A stretch of DNA of 64,000 nucleotides from positions 1,426,001-1,490,000 of the forward strand of contig NZ_CP149514.1 of assembly GCF_045291545.1 (NCBI RefSeq), in the 5' to 3' direction. A program made the translations under genes and the position numbers. A model generated the notes under the pieces. It saw only the letters and a list, made by a program, of their open reading frames with translations, made no database searches and was not told the origin of the DNA. How positions within the stretch are numbered: position 1 is the stretch's first letter; every line of letters starts with the position of its first letter. The stretch is from Gallaecimonas sp045291545 (GTDB lineage: Bacteria; Pseudomonadota; Gammaproteobacteria; Enterobacterales; Gallaecimonadaceae). Shown in pieces: positions 51,097 through 60,465 of the stretch.

Positions 51097-52553
51097 TATT
51101 CCTCCCAGCTGCGGCCGTCACGGGTGATCAGGGCAATGGAAGAAACCGGCCCCCAGGTACCGGCCTGGTAGCTTTTCGGCGGCTCACCGCTTTGTTCCCA
51201 GGCGTCAATGATGGAGTCAGCCCAGCGCCAGGCGGCTTCCACTTCATCACGGCGCACAAACAGGGTCTGGTTGCCGTTCATGGCCTCCAGTAGCAGTCGT
51301 TCATAGGCATCGGCAATGCGGATGTCCTTGAAGGTTTCATAGAAGGCCAAGTCCAGCTTGGTGCCCTGCAGGCGCATGCTTGATTCAATACCCGGCACCT
51401 TGTTGAGCATTTGCAGCTCCACCCCTTCCTGCGGTTGCAGGCGGATGATCAGTTTGTTCTGGGCCAGCTGCCGCTGTTTGCCACCAAAGATGTTGTGCGG
51501 CAACGCCTTGAAGGTCACCACCACTTCCGTGGTTTTTGACGGCATCCGCTTACCGGTACGCAGGTAAAACGGCACACCGGTCCAGCGCCAGTTATCAATA
51601 TCAACCCGCAGCGCCACGAAAGTTTCAGTATTGGAGCCTTTCGCAGCGCCCTCTTCCTCGGCATAACCGGGCACCGCCTGGCCACGCAAAAAGCCGCCGC
51701 TGTACTGGCCACGCACTGTCACGTCATTGACATTGGCCGTGGTAATGGGCCGCAATGCCCGCAGCACTTTTAGTTTTTCATCGCGAATAGCATCAGCGTC
51801 CAGGCTGATGGGTGGCTCCATGGCAATCAGGCTCAACACCTGCAACAGGTGGTTTTGCACCATGTCGCGCATTTGCCCGGCCTTGTCGAAGTAGCTCCAG
51901 CGCCCTTCAATACCCACTTCTTCGGCCACAGTGATCTGCACATGGTCAATGCAGGTGGCATCCCAGTTCCGGGCAAACAGGGCATTGGCAAAACGCAGGG
52001 CCAGCAGGTTCTGTACCGTTTCCTTACCCAGATAATGGTCAATACGGTAGATCTGCCGCTCTTCAAAATGGGCGGCAACTTTGTCGTTGATCACCTGGCT
52101 TGACGCCAGATCGTGGCCGATGGGTTTTTCCATCACCACCCGACTGTTGCGGCGAATGAGCCCCGCCGCCGACAAGCCATGGCAGATGTCGCCATACAAC
52201 GAAGGCGGCGTGGCAAAGTAATAAACTTCCGGGGTTTCAGGGTTAGCCGCGGCCTTGATGGCCTGGTAGCTGTCCAGATTGGTGAAATCCAGATCCACAA
52301 AATCCATACGGGCGGCAAAACGCTGGAAAATATCGCCGTCCAGTGGCTCTTTCAGGAAGGTATTGAGGGTCTCGCTGAGGTCATCCGGTTCGCCACGGGC
52401 AACGCCAATAATGCGGCTGTCGGCATGTAATAACCCGGCTTTGTCCAGCTGATACAGCGCCGGCAGCAGTTTGCGCCGGGCCAAATCGCCCTTGATACCA
52501 AATAACACCAGATCACATGGACCAGACCTGTCCTCTGGTTTCATTTGCCTCAC
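51096..52553 (-). CDS. zwf: Glucose-6-phosphate 1-dehydrogenase Zwf
   Basis: A 485-residue NADP-linked G6PDH: CDLVLFGIKGDLARRKLLPA (dinucleotide loop), YRIDHYLGKETVQNLLALRF (active-site His-Asp block) and RWTGVPFYLRTGKRMPSK (substrate loop). It feeds the Entner-Doudoroff operon; edd-eda follow in the same transcript. A HexR operator lies 18-32 bases before the start. Confidence 0.96.
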   Translation of the reverse strand: MRQMKPEDRSGPCDLVLFGIKGDLARRKLLPALYQLDKAGLLHADSRIIGVARGEPDDLSETLNTFLKEPLDGDIFQRFAARMDFVDLDFTNLDSYQAIKAAANPETPEVYYFATPPSLYGDICHGLSAAGLIRRNSRVVMEKPIGHDLASSQVINDKVAAHFEERQIYRIDHYLGKETVQNLLALRFANALFARNWDATCIDHVQITVAEEVGIEGRWSYFDKAGQMRDMVQNHLLQVLSLIAMEPPISLDADAIRDEKLKVLRALRPITTANVNDVTVRGQYSGGFLRGQAVPGYAEEEGAAKGSNTETFVALRVDIDNWRWTGVPFYLRTGKRMPSKTTEVVVTFKALPHNIFGGKQRQLAQNKLIIRLQPQEGVELQMLNKVPGIESSMRLQGTKLDLAFYETFKDIRIADAYERLLLEAMNGNQTLFVRRDEVEAAWRWADSIIDAWEQSGEPPKSYQAGTWGPVSSIALITRDGRSWEE

Positions 52554-52570
52554 CCTCTGATCAACGAAGT

Positions 52571-52585
52571 TGTAATTTAACTACA
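52571..52585. promoter_or_regulatory. HexR operator upstream of zwf
   Basis: TGTAATTTAACTACA fits the HexR palindrome consensus TGTARTNNAATTACA with one mismatch per arm at most. It is 18 bases before the zwf ATG, where repressor would block the promoter. KDPG is the HexR effector in related bacteria. Confidence 0.85.
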
Positions 52586-52722
52586 TTATATGCCGTAAAA
52601 CCCCCTGACTGTCCATGCCCGCACCGGCTTATTTCCATAAGCAAACTTTCATAAGAGATTTTTTTTCATAATAATGGCGCAAACGCCTGCAGGCGGTAAC
52701 GGCTATATAAGGAAACATCTTA

Positions 52723-53580
52723 ATGAACACCCTGGATAAAATTGCCAAGAGCATGGCCAGCCTGTCCAAGTCTGAACGCAAGGTCGCGGAAGTGATCATG
52801 GCCAATCCGCAATCGGCCATTCATTCCTCAATTGCCTCGCTGGCCAAGGCCGCCGATGTTTCCGAGCCCACCGTTAACCGCTTCTGCCGCCGCCTGGATA
52901 CCAAGGGCTTCCCGGATTTCAAGCTGCACCTGGCGCAAAGCCTGGCCAACGGCACGCCTTATGTTAACCGCCATGTTGAAGAAGACGATGGCCCCGAGGC
53001 CTACACCGCCAAAATCTTTGAATCGGCCATGGCCAGCCTTGATACTGCCCGGCGCAGCCTCGACCCACAGATCATCAACCGCGCCGTGGACTTGCTGACA
53101 CAAGCGAAGAAAATTTCTTTCTTTGGCCTTGGCGCCAGTGCCGCAGTAGCCCATGACGCCCTGAACAAATTCTTCCGCTTTAACGTGCCGGTGGTGTATT
53201 CCGATGACGTATTGATGCAACGGATGAGCTGCATGAATTCCGCCGACGGTGATGTGGTGGTGCTGTTGTCGCATACCGGCCGCACCAAAAGCCTGGTAGA
53301 GCTGGCCCGCATTGCCCGGGAAAACGACGCCACCGTTATTGCCATTACCTCCAAGGACTCCCCCCTGGCCCGCGAAGCCACCATTGCCATTGGTATGGAC
53401 GTGCCGGAAGACACCGACATTTATATGCCGATGGCGTCACGACTGGCAGCCCTGACCGTGGTGGACATTCTTGCTACAGGTTTTGTACTGCGTCGCGGGC
53501 CGCGCTTTCGGGAGAACCTGCGCCGGGTCAAAGACATTCTGCGCGACTCCCGGCTAACCAAGGACGGCGAGCCGCAGTAA
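52723..53580 (+). CDS. hexR: HexR, RpiR-family repressor of central carbon metabolism
   Basis: A 285-residue RpiR-type protein: N-terminal HTH (SERKVAEVIMANPQSAIHSS and DVSEPTVNRFCRRLDTKGFP) and a C-terminal SIS sugar-phosphate domain (ISFFGLGASAAVAHDALNKF, VLLSHTGRTKSLVELARIA). It senses KDPG and controls zwf, edd-eda, pykA and others in Shewanella and Pseudomonas. Both its predicted sites are in this window. Confidence 0.95.
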   Translation: MNTLDKIAKSMASLSKSERKVAEVIMANPQSAIHSSIASLAKAADVSEPTVNRFCRRLDTKGFPDFKLHLAQSLANGTPYVNRHVEEDDGPEAYTAKIFESAMASLDTARRSLDPQIINRAVDLLTQAKKISFFGLGASAAVAHDALNKFFRFNVPVVYSDDVLMQRMSCMNSADGDVVVLLSHTGRTKSLVELARIARENDATVIAITSKDSPLAREATIAIGMDVPEDTDIYMPMASRLAALTVVDILATGFVLRRGPRFRENLRRVKDILRDSRLTKDGEPQ

Positions 53581-53588
53581 GGCATTTT

Positions 53589-53603
53589 TGTAGTAAAATT
53601 ACA
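53589..53603. promoter_or_regulatory. HexR operator upstream of pykA
   Basis: TGTAGTAAAATTACA is a perfect fit to the HexR consensus. It lies 58 bases before the pykA start and just upstream of a TATAGT -10-like element (53625-53630), so binding would cover the -35 region. Confidence 0.88.
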
Positions 53604-53660
53604 CCAAAACAACAGTGACTATGTTATAGTTTGACCGTTAAACCAGCCTGGTAAACGGTC

Positions 53661-55097
53661 ATGCAGAGAAGAACGAAAATTGTCACTACCCTGGGTCCGG
53701 CTACGGATAAAGCAGATAACCTGGAACAGGTGATCCGTGCCGGCGCCAACGTGGTTCGCCTTAACTTTTCCCACGGTCATGCCGATGACCATCAGCGCCG
53801 CGCCAATGCCGTACGCGACATTGCTGCCCGCCTTGGTAAACACGTTGCCATTCTCGGCGACCTGCAAGGCCCGAAGATCCGCATCTCCACTTTCAAAGAT
53901 GGCCCGATCACCCTTAGCGCCGGCGACAGCTTTGTGCTGGATGCCGAACTGGGCAAAGGCGAAGGCAGCCAGCAGGCCGTGGGCCTGGATTACAAGGATC
54001 TGCCGCAGGATGTTACTCATGGTGACGTACTGCTGCTGGACGATGGCCGCCTGCAACTGAAAGTCACCGGCGTTGATGGCGCCAAAGTGGCAACCGAAGT
54101 GCTGATCGGCGGTGTGTTGTCCAACAACAAAGGCATTAACCGCCAGGGCGGCGGTCTGACTGCGCCGGCGTTGACCGACAAAGATAAAGCTGACATCAAA
54201 AGTGCCGCGGCCATTGGCGTTGACTACCTGGCAGTGTCCTTTCCACGTAGCGGTGATGACCTGCGCTACGCTCGTGAACTGGCCGTTGCCGCCGGCTCCA
54301 ATGCGCTGATCTGTGCCAAAATCGAGCGCGCCGAAGCCGTTGCCGACGACGCCACCCTTGATGACATCATCATGGCCTCTGACGCCGTCATGGTGGCACG
54401 GGGCGATCTCGGGGTGGAAATCGGTGACGCCGAACTGGTTGGCCAGCAAAAACGCATTATCCAACGGGCACGGGAAATGAATCGGGTGGTGATCACCGCC
54501 ACGCAGATGATGGAAACCATGATCGAAAGCCCGATGCCCACCCGCGCCGAGGTCATGGACGTGGCCAACGCCGTACTGGACGGCACTGACGCCGTCATGC
54601 TGTCAGCAGAAACAGCCGCCGGTAAGTACCCGGTAGAAACCGTGGCGGCCATGTCGCGGGTTTGCCTGGGCGCCGAAAAGCACCCGTCGGTCATCATCGA
54701 CACCCACCGCATGAACCACAGCTTCAACTCGGTGGAAGAAACCATTGCCCTGTCTACCATGTATGCCGCCAATCATTTGTCAGGCATCAAGGCCATTATT
54801 GCCCTGACTGAGTCAGGTGGCACGGCGCTGATGATGTCGCGGATCAGTTCCGCGCTGCCGATCTTCGCGCTGTCGCGCCACGCCAATACCCTGAACCGGC
54901 TGGCACTGTACCGTGGCGTATTCCCCATCGCCTTTGACTCCACCCACTACCGTGATGACGCCCTGAAGCGTGAAGCACTGACCCTGCTCAAAGCCAAAGG
55001 CCATCTGCAAAGTGGCGATCTGGTGATGATGACCCATGGTGATCGCATGGAAACCATCGGTGGCACCAACACCTGTAAAATATTGCAGGTGGAATAA
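53661..55097 (+). CDS. pykA: Pyruvate kinase PykA
   Basis: A 478-residue pyruvate kinase of the PykA type: MQRRTKIVTTLGPATDKADN, ANVVRLNFSHGHADDHQRRA, AKIERAEAVAD, VARGDLGVEIGDAEL (metal/phosphate site), ITATQMMETMIESPMPTRAE, and a C-terminal allosteric domain. It makes pyruvate and ATP from phosphoenolpyruvate. Start ATG at 53661 is the family-typical one. Confidence 0.97.
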   Translation: MQRRTKIVTTLGPATDKADNLEQVIRAGANVVRLNFSHGHADDHQRRANAVRDIAARLGKHVAILGDLQGPKIRISTFKDGPITLSAGDSFVLDAELGKGEGSQQAVGLDYKDLPQDVTHGDVLLLDDGRLQLKVTGVDGAKVATEVLIGGVLSNNKGINRQGGGLTAPALTDKDKADIKSAAAIGVDYLAVSFPRSGDDLRYARELAVAAGSNALICAKIERAEAVADDATLDDIIMASDAVMVARGDLGVEIGDAELVGQQKRIIQRAREMNRVVITATQMMETMIESPMPTRAEVMDVANAVLDGTDAVMLSAETAAGKYPVETVAAMSRVCLGAEKHPSVIIDTHRMNHSFNSVEETIALSTMYAANHLSGIKAIIALTESGGTALMMSRISSALPIFALSRHANTLNRLALYRGVFPIAFDSTHYRDDALKREALTLLKAKGHLQSGDLVMMTHGDRMETIGGTNTCKILQVE

Positions 55098-55112
55098 TGG
55101 CGTTAAGCCAAT

Positions 55113-55140
55113 AAAAAAGGCGCCTGTTGGCGCCTTTTTT
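55113..55140. terminator. Bidirectional terminator after pykA
   Basis: AAAAAAGGCGCC, loop TGTT, GGCGCCTTTTTT. It serves pykA and the convergent exported-protein gene, whose stop codon overlaps the stem's last bases. Confidence 0.95.
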
Positions 55141-55810
55141 AATACACGTTGATGGTGTAGCGAATGTTTTGGCTGAGATCCTGTTGGCCACTGCTGTACT
55201 TGGCCAGTATTTTCAGATCATGCTCACCGGGTTCAAGGGGCTTGATCATCAGCCAGAAACCTTCAAAGGCTGACGGAAAGATCTTCGGCGGCAGACGTTC
55301 CCGTGACACCGCTCCCAGCAAATCAAAACAGCGCCGCGAGCGTTGCCGGTAAGCGGCCATATTGCTCACCGCCTGGCCATCAAGTTCCACAGACATCTTG
55401 CTGATATTCGGCCAGTTGATCACCACCGCTTTTTTCATGGTGTTGCAGTCATACTGGTTTTCATAGCTAGGCGCCGCCAGCTGACCCAGTACCGGCACAA
55501 ACAGATAACGCCCCGCCGGGACATTGCAGTAGCGTTCCACCGCCTTACCATTTGGCGCGCTGGCCAAAAACCAGACGTCCCCTTTCTGGCCATAATCACA
55601 GCGCAAGCCGGTGAGATCGTTCTGTGGGCTAGCCGGGCCAGGTACCGACTTCTGCCATTGCCACCAGGCCTTGGCGTATTGTGCCTGGCTGGTGCCATCA
55701 ACGGTCATTAGCGGCGGTAAAACACGTTTATCCATGGCTGCTGCGGCTAACGGCAGCAGTGCAAGCAAGCAGGCAATACCCCTGATCAAGGGCCCTTTGT
55801 CCATTGCCAT
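55139..55810 (-). CDS. Exported protein of unknown function
   Basis: A 223-residue protein with signal peptide (RGIACLLALLPLAAAAMDK). The mature part has YAKAWWQWQKSVPGPASPQN, CDYGQKGDVWFLASAPNGK, ERYCNVPAGRYLFVPVLGQL; this W-x-W...C-x-x-Q-x-G-x-VWFLA...R-x-C-x-V-P-x-G-x-x-x-F-x-P pattern is a recurrent uncharacterised secreted family. Four cysteines, likely two disulfides. Its C-terminal half looks beta-rich. No function can be assigned. Confidence 0.8.
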   Translation of the reverse strand: MAMDKGPLIRGIACLLALLPLAAAAMDKRVLPPLMTVDGTSQAQYAKAWWQWQKSVPGPASPQNDLTGLRCDYGQKGDVWFLASAPNGKAVERYCNVPAGRYLFVPVLGQLAAPSYENQYDCNTMKKAVVINWPNISKMSVELDGQAVSNMAAYRQRSRRCFDLLGAVSRERLPPKIFPSAFEGFWLMIKPLEPGEHDLKILAKYSSGQQDLSQNIRYTINVY

Positions 55811-55913
55811 TCTCCCTCAAATGTTGTCGCAGTAACGCTGTCCGTTTCCTGCTTTTTCCCGCTTTTCCAACGGGTTGACATTAAATTAACAAATGAGGGG
55901 TAAAAGTAAAGCG

Positions 55914-56846
55914 CTAGCGTCGCCGCCACAGCAGGCGATTGCCCAGAGCATTGAGCATCGAGCCTAATACCACCAGCACGGCCCCCACATATGACAGCAA
56001 TGGCAGCTCGGTGGTATCAAAGCCAAACGGCAGCAGCGGGGCCAGCACCGCCACAAAGCCGAAGGTCATCAGCGGGGTAATGGCCAGCAAGGCCGATACC
56101 TTGGAGGCTTCCCAATGATTCAGCGCTTCGGCAAAGGCGCCGTAGGCGATCAGGGTATTAAAGCAGGCAAACAGCAGCCAGCCCCCTTCCCAGGCACTCA
56201 GATGCAGCACCTGCGCCGGGTGCGCCATGGGTAAAAAAGCCAGGGCTCCGCAGACGTTGATGATCATCATGATTTGCAGCGAATTAAGCTGGGCCAGCAG
56301 TTTCTTTTGTGCCAGGGCATAACTGGCCCAGGTAACAGCCGCCGCTACCATCAGGGCGACGCCAAGGCCCAGGCCGGCAAAATCCGAGAAAATTTTCGCC
56401 AGCCGTTCATTGAAAAACAGCCCCAGCCCCAGCAGCAGAATCATCACGCCCAGCGCCTGTACCGGGCCAAAGGGCTCGCGATACAGCCAAACGCCGCCCA
56501 GTAACAACAACAGCGGCGCCAGCTGGATCACCGTTTGGGCCGTTCGCGGGTCAAGGTGTTCTAAAGCCAGCAGGTAAAAGCCGTAGTTGGTCAACAGCCC
56601 CAGTACCGATACCAGCAATAATTTACGGCCCTGACCATTCAACATACTAAGACTTGGCAGCGCACGGCGTTTTACCAGCCACAGTGCCAGCAAGCCGCCC
56701 GAGACGAAAAAGCGGTAGAAGGTAATGGTGTAGGGGTCCATGTGTACCAGCACTTCTTTAAGTGCCACCGGCAACAAGCCCCACAACACCACCGTCACCA
56801 ACGACAAAGACGCGCCCAAACCGGCGCGCCCTGACAGCTTATGCAT
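55914..56846 (-). CDS. EamA/DMT-family transporter
   Basis: A 310-residue protein with ten hydrophobic helices arranged as two EamA repeats. SLVTVVLWGLLPVALKEVLV opens repeat 1 and ALMVAAAVTWASYALAQKKL repeat 2; TFYRFFVSGGLLALWLV and QLAPLLLLLGGVWLYREPF are typical repeat elements. Likely a metabolite or amino-acid exporter; substrate unknown. It stands alone, 48 bases after the LytTR gene's end. Confidence 0.88.
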   Translation of the reverse strand: MHKLSGRAGLGASLSLVTVVLWGLLPVALKEVLVHMDPYTITFYRFFVSGGLLALWLVKRRALPSLSMLNGQGRKLLLVSVLGLLTNYGFYLLALEHLDPRTAQTVIQLAPLLLLLGGVWLYREPFGPVQALGVMILLLGLGLFFNERLAKIFSDFAGLGLGVALMVAAAVTWASYALAQKKLLAQLNSLQIMMIINVCGALAFLPMAHPAQVLHLSAWEGGWLLFACFNTLIAYGAFAEALNHWEASKVSALLAITPLMTFGFVAVLAPLLPFGFDTTELPLLSYVGAVLVVLGSMLNALGNRLLWRRR

Positions 56847-56893
56847 GCATTTACTCCAAAAGAGGCCAGTGAGCGGCCAGGCGGTTACCGCCG

Positions 56894-57706
56894 TTACATC
56901 AGCAGTTGCTTGACCTTGTCACGATACGACCGCCCTACCCGCAGCTCATCGCCACTTTCCAGGCGCACCAGATAGTCGGCACTGGCCAGGTTGATAAGCT
57001 GGGCAATACGGTCACGGTTGACAATGGCACTGCGGTGAATACGCACAAAACGGCGGGGGTCGAGCATTGCTTCCAGCTCTTTCATGGTTTTGCGCATGAT
57101 GTGAATAACACCCTTGGCATGGATGCACATGTAATCGCCGGCGGCGTCAATCCAGTCAATGTCGGCGGTAGTCACCAGGCTCACTTCCGAGCCGTCACGG
57201 ATCGCCAGCTGCTCGGCGTAATCACCGGTCACCGCTTCGCCCCGGCTTAAGCGCTGCGCCACTTCGTCAGCACTGACACCGGCCAGCTCCGCCAGCGCTT
57301 TGAGCATCCGCGCCTCGCGGCGGGCCTGATCACGCTGTTCCAGCTGGCTGTGAATACGCACCATGCATTGGCTGAGGCGTTCGGCATCCACCGGTTTTAG
57401 CAGGTAATCGAGGGCATGCAGTTCGAAGGCTTTGACGGCGTAGTCGTCATAGGCGGTAACAAACACCACCACCGGCAGCTCCAGATCTTCATGGATCAGC
57501 CGCTCCAGCAGTTCAATGCCGGTCATGCCGGGCATCTGAATATCCAGAAACAGCAGATCGGGCTTTAAGGCGGCCAGCGACTGCAAGGCCTCTTTGGCGC
57601 TGCCAGCTTCCCCTACCAGTTCGATATCCGCGATATCGGCCAGACGGAGTTTCAGCCCTTGGCGGGCCAGCGGTTCATCATCAACGATCAGGGTTCTAAT
57701 GGTCAT
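56894..57706 (-). CDS. LytTR-type response regulator
   Basis: A 270-residue regulator: REC domain with phospho-acceptor Asp55 (DLLFLDIQMPGMTG), Thr and Lys in VTAYDDYAVKAF and DYLLKPVD, a linker, then a LytTR DNA-binding domain (IDAAGDYMCIHAKGVIHIMR, FVRIHRSAIVNRDRIAQL). This is the YehT/AlgR-like layout. It overlaps the kinase by 4 bases. Its targets may include neighbouring genes but no site is seen. Confidence 0.92.
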   Translation of the reverse strand: MTIRTLIVDDEPLARQGLKLRLADIADIELVGEAGSAKEALQSLAALKPDLLFLDIQMPGMTGIELLERLIHEDLELPVVVFVTAYDDYAVKAFELHALDYLLKPVDAERLSQCMVRIHSQLEQRDQARREARMLKALAELAGVSADEVAQRLSRGEAVTGDYAEQLAIRDGSEVSLVTTADIDWIDAAGDYMCIHAKGVIHIMRKTMKELEAMLDPRRFVRIHRSAIVNRDRIAQLINLASADYLVRLESGDELRVGRSYRDKVKQLLM

Positions 57707-58797
57707 TGTTCTGTCTGGTAAGGTATCCGCAAATGTACGCTCAGGCCGGACGGCTGCCGTGACGACAGCGTAAAGGCACAGTCGTCGCCGTACAAGGCGC
57801 CTAGGCGCTCGCGGGTATTGGCCAGGCCAACACCGGTACTGTGACTCTTGCCATGGCCCAGGCCCGGGCCGTTATCGGCTATTTCTAATAGCAGATCACT
57901 ACCAAAACGTTTGCCATAGATCCAGATGGTGCCGCCTTTTTCCTGGCTGGCCACGCCGTACTTCACCGCGTTTTCAATCAGTGGCTGCAAAATCAGCGAC
58001 GGAACAAGCGCTTGCTTGACGTCGTCATCAATTTCCCAGTGCACCGTCAGGCGGTCAGAAAAACGGATTTGCTCAATGGCCAGGTAACGCTCCATGGCGT
58101 GAATTTCCTGGGCCAGTGGCACCCGGCGAATGGGGTCGTTTTCCAGCGAGTAGCGTAAAAAGTCCGATAGCCCTTCTACCATCCGGTTGGCCGTGTCGTT
58201 TTCCTTGAGCATTACCAGTGTCGAAATGGCATTGAGGGTATTAAACAAAAAGTGTGGGTTTAGCTGATAACGCAGGGCCTTTAGCTGCGCCTGCTGGGCG
58301 GCATTGGTGGCTTTATTAAGGGCTTTTTCGTTCATCAGCTGGAGCATGCGGTAGTACTTGATACCGAAGTACAGACCACTCCAGGCCGCCAAAATCGGCA
58401 CCGCCGCTACCACATAACCGTAATAGCCAGACCAGGCTTCCGGCGCCTTGTGGGGGTACAACACCATGTAATAGAAAAAGTTGCGGGCCACCTGCCAGAT
58501 CATCCCCACCACCATGCAGGCGATGATGCTGATCACAAAAATCACCCGCGGCCGGTAGTTCCAGATGTACTGATACAGGTAACGCAGCGGGATCGATAGC
58601 AACCAGCCGGTACTGCTCAAAAAGGTGATGTGCACCCAGTAGCGGCTGTCGCCGCCGGCCAGATAGTTGGAGATCCAGAACAGCATGCCGTAGGCCGCCC
58701 AGCCCAGGGTATGCAAAAACCAGAACAAACGGTCATGGCTAGCGCCAAACAGCGCCCGGCCAGCGCCGGTACGGGTCTGAGTCAGGTTAAAGCGCAT
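57703..58797 (-). CDS. LytS/YehU-type membrane histidine kinase
   Basis: A 364-residue kinase. Four helices in the first 150 residues (WFLHTLGWAAYGMLFWISNY, VHITFLSSTGWLLSIPL, VIFVISIIACMVVGMIWQVA, YVVAAVPILAAWSGLYFGIK) are followed by the His-kinase domain of this family (H in LRYQLNPHFLFNTLNAIS) and an ATPase domain (LQPLIENAVKYG, IADNGPGLG). There is no obvious extracytoplasmic sensor. It pairs with the LytTR regulator. Confidence 0.92.
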   Translation of the reverse strand: MRFNLTQTRTGAGRALFGASHDRLFWFLHTLGWAAYGMLFWISNYLAGGDSRYWVHITFLSSTGWLLSIPLRYLYQYIWNYRPRVIFVISIIACMVVGMIWQVARNFFYYMVLYPHKAPEAWSGYYGYVVAAVPILAAWSGLYFGIKYYRMLQLMNEKALNKATNAAQQAQLKALRYQLNPHFLFNTLNAISTLVMLKENDTANRMVEGLSDFLRYSLENDPIRRVPLAQEIHAMERYLAIEQIRFSDRLTVHWEIDDDVKQALVPSLILQPLIENAVKYGVASQEKGGTIWIYGKRFGSDLLLEIADNGPGLGHGKSHSTGVGLANTRERLGALYGDDCAFTLSSRQPSGLSVHLRIPYQTEQ

Positions 58798-58865
58798 CAG
58801 TGGTGCCCCACCGGCAGGAAAATCACGATCATGGTGTTGTCGCAGGCTGAAAAGTCAGGCAAAGG

Positions 58866-59657
58866 CTAATTGACCCCCTGCCCGTCTACAAGGTCAGTAC
58901 GCCATGCTTTGCGATAACGCGCCGCAGCCTTGCGATAGCCCGTTGCCTGATGGCAACACCAGCATTCACACAGATGCGCGTAGATGCGCATCATCGCCTG
59001 TAGTCGTGCCTCTTGCCGCTGCTCGCCACTGCACTGTTGCCACAGTGCCAGCACGGTCTTGGCGGCCAGAGCATGCTCAACAGCAATAGCCGCCAAGTCG
59101 TAATCCGGGTCTGCCAGGCTGGCATACTCCCAGTCCAGCAGCCAAAGGCGCTCGCCCTGCCATAAATAATTGCCCGGGTTTGGGTCCACATGAGCCGGGC
59201 GCAGCGCCTCTGGCTGGCTTTCAATCAAACCGTAAGCCGCCCAGGGGCCGTCTTTCGCGCCAAGGGCCAGCGCCCGCTGGCGCAGCGGCAATACCGGTAA
59301 CGTCAACGGCTGGTTTTGTAACCAGTGAATATGCGACAGCAACCGCCCCAGCCGGGCCGACGAGTCAGCCGGGCCACTGGCGCCGTTAATGAAGCGGCTT
59401 AAGGTCCAGCCCTCGCCCTGCCAGAGCAGCGCTGGGCTAACCCCCGCTCTTGCCGCGCAGTGCCAGGCTTGCCGCTCGCCCTGGCGGTCAATGCCCAGTT
59501 GCACAGCATCACTGTCACGGCGCAGCACCGCCTGCTCAGCACCGCTTGCTAACAGCCAGTGACGGTTGGTCATGCCACCGGCCAGCGGCGTGACTACGGC
59601 ATCACGCCACGGCTGGGGCAGTTCGGGCCACACGGCGCCAACTCCAATATCCGGCAA
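58866..59657 (-). CDS. Thiamine-kinase-like phosphotransferase (APH/ChoK fold)
   Basis: A 263-residue phosphotransferase: HVDPNPGNYLW (Brenner motif: catalytic Asp and Mg-binding Asn) and WLLDWEYASLADPDYDLAA (metal Asp). It has the shape of ThiK and choline/ethanolamine kinases. Position as last gene of a TPP-riboswitch operon points to thiamine phosphorylation. The start is unclear: TTG 59657 lies 56 bases inside the transporter gene, and a GTG at 59633 (VWPELPQPWRDAV) is an alternative. Confidence 0.78.
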   Translation of the reverse strand: MPDIGVGAVWPELPQPWRDAVVTPLAGGMTNRHWLLASGAEQAVLRRDSDAVQLGIDRQGERQAWHCAARAGVSPALLWQGEGWTLSRFINGASGPADSSARLGRLLSHIHWLQNQPLTLPVLPLRQRALALGAKDGPWAAYGLIESQPEALRPAHVDPNPGNYLWQGERLWLLDWEYASLADPDYDLAAIAVEHALAAKTVLALWQQCSGEQRQEARLQAMMRIYAHLCECWCCHQATGYRKAAARYRKAWRTDLVDGQGVN

Positions 59658-60213
59658 TAGCCATCAGTACGTACAGGGCAAACAGTACCGCCGTCATGGC
59701 CAGGTGTTTTTGCAGATACAGCCAGATGCTGACGCCATCAATAACCACCCAGTACAGCCAATTTTCCAGAACCTTGCGGGTGACCATCCAGGTGGTGATC
59801 ACCGCAAAGCAGCTGGTTGCGCCATCCAGATACGGAAAGGCGGCTTGGGTATAACTGGCCATCATGTGGCCCCAGGCCAGTGATGCCACAGCGCCAAAGG
59901 CAATCAGCTTGAGGTGCCAGTGCCAGGGGCGGCTGGCTACCGGCAGTGCCTCGTCCTTACTGCCCTGGCGCCAGCTCCACCAGCCGTAAACCGCCATGGC
60001 CATGTAATAGCCATTGAGTACCGATTCACTGAGCAGCGCCACATCATAAAACAGCACCACATAAATGAGCGTACTGGCCAGCGCCGCCGGCCAGCACCAC
60101 TGGCTTTGCCGCATGGCCAGCCACAAGTAGGCAATGGCCAGCAGCACTGCCAGCCCCTCCATCGGTGAGGTGGCCAGCAGCTGCGCCCAGAGGGTGCTGA
60201 GAAAGTCGCTCAC
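59602..60213 (-). CDS. pnuT: PnuT-like thiamine (PnuC-family) transporter
   Basis: A 203-residue PnuC-family membrane protein with about seven helices. MEGLAVLLAIAYLWLAMRQS, LASTLIYVVLFYDVALLSE and YYMAMAVYGWWSWRQGSKD form the W-x-x-W-rich core, and NWLYWVVIDGVSIWLYLQKH the second conserved block. PnuC-type proteins import vitamins by facilitated diffusion with intracellular kinase trapping; PnuT uses thiamine, and a kinase-like gene follows. The GTG at 60213 overlaps the upstream stop and is preferred to the ATG at 60243. Confidence 0.87.
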   Translation of the reverse strand: MSDFLSTLWAQLLATSPMEGLAVLLAIAYLWLAMRQSQWCWPAALASTLIYVVLFYDVALLSESVLNGYYMAMAVYGWWSWRQGSKDEALPVASRPWHWHLKLIAFGAVASLAWGHMMASYTQAAFPYLDGATSCFAVITTWMVTRKVLENWLYWVVIDGVSIWLYLQKHLAMTAVLFALYVLMAIAGYWSWRRVARTAPAVA

Positions 60214-60455
60214 GGGCGCAGATCCCCGCCCAGAAACTTGCATACAAAGCTGGCTTTGCCCTTGGCGTGTTCGGCCTTCATCGCCGCAGCCAGTACGGCC
60301 ATCACCTCATCATAAGGGCCAAACACCTGAGTGCTCATGGTGTTGGTGAGCACGGTCAGCGCCGGGTGGCGGTTCAGCTCGTCAATAAAGCCCTGAATAG
60401 GCGGAATGTAATCTTCCGCCAGTGGGTACATGGAAATCTCAACAGACAGGTTCAT
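60210..60455 (-). CDS. YkoF-like thiamine-binding protein
   Basis: An 81-residue protein: MNLSVEISMYPLAEDYIPPI, GFIDELNRHP and TQVFGPYDEVMAVLAAAMK. This is the MTH1187/YkoF thiamine-binding fold (beta-alpha-beta-beta-alpha-beta). In Bacillus YkoF binds thiamine or its HMP precursor. AAGGAG lies seven bases before the ATG at 60455, which starts 10 bases after the TonB receptor stop. An upstream in-frame start would only add an unrelated extension. Confidence 0.82.
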   Translation of the reverse strand: MNLSVEISMYPLAEDYIPPIQGFIDELNRHPALTVLTNTMSTQVFGPYDEVMAVLAAAMKAEHAKGKASFVCKFLGGDLRP

Positions 60456-60465
60456 CACAGGCTCC

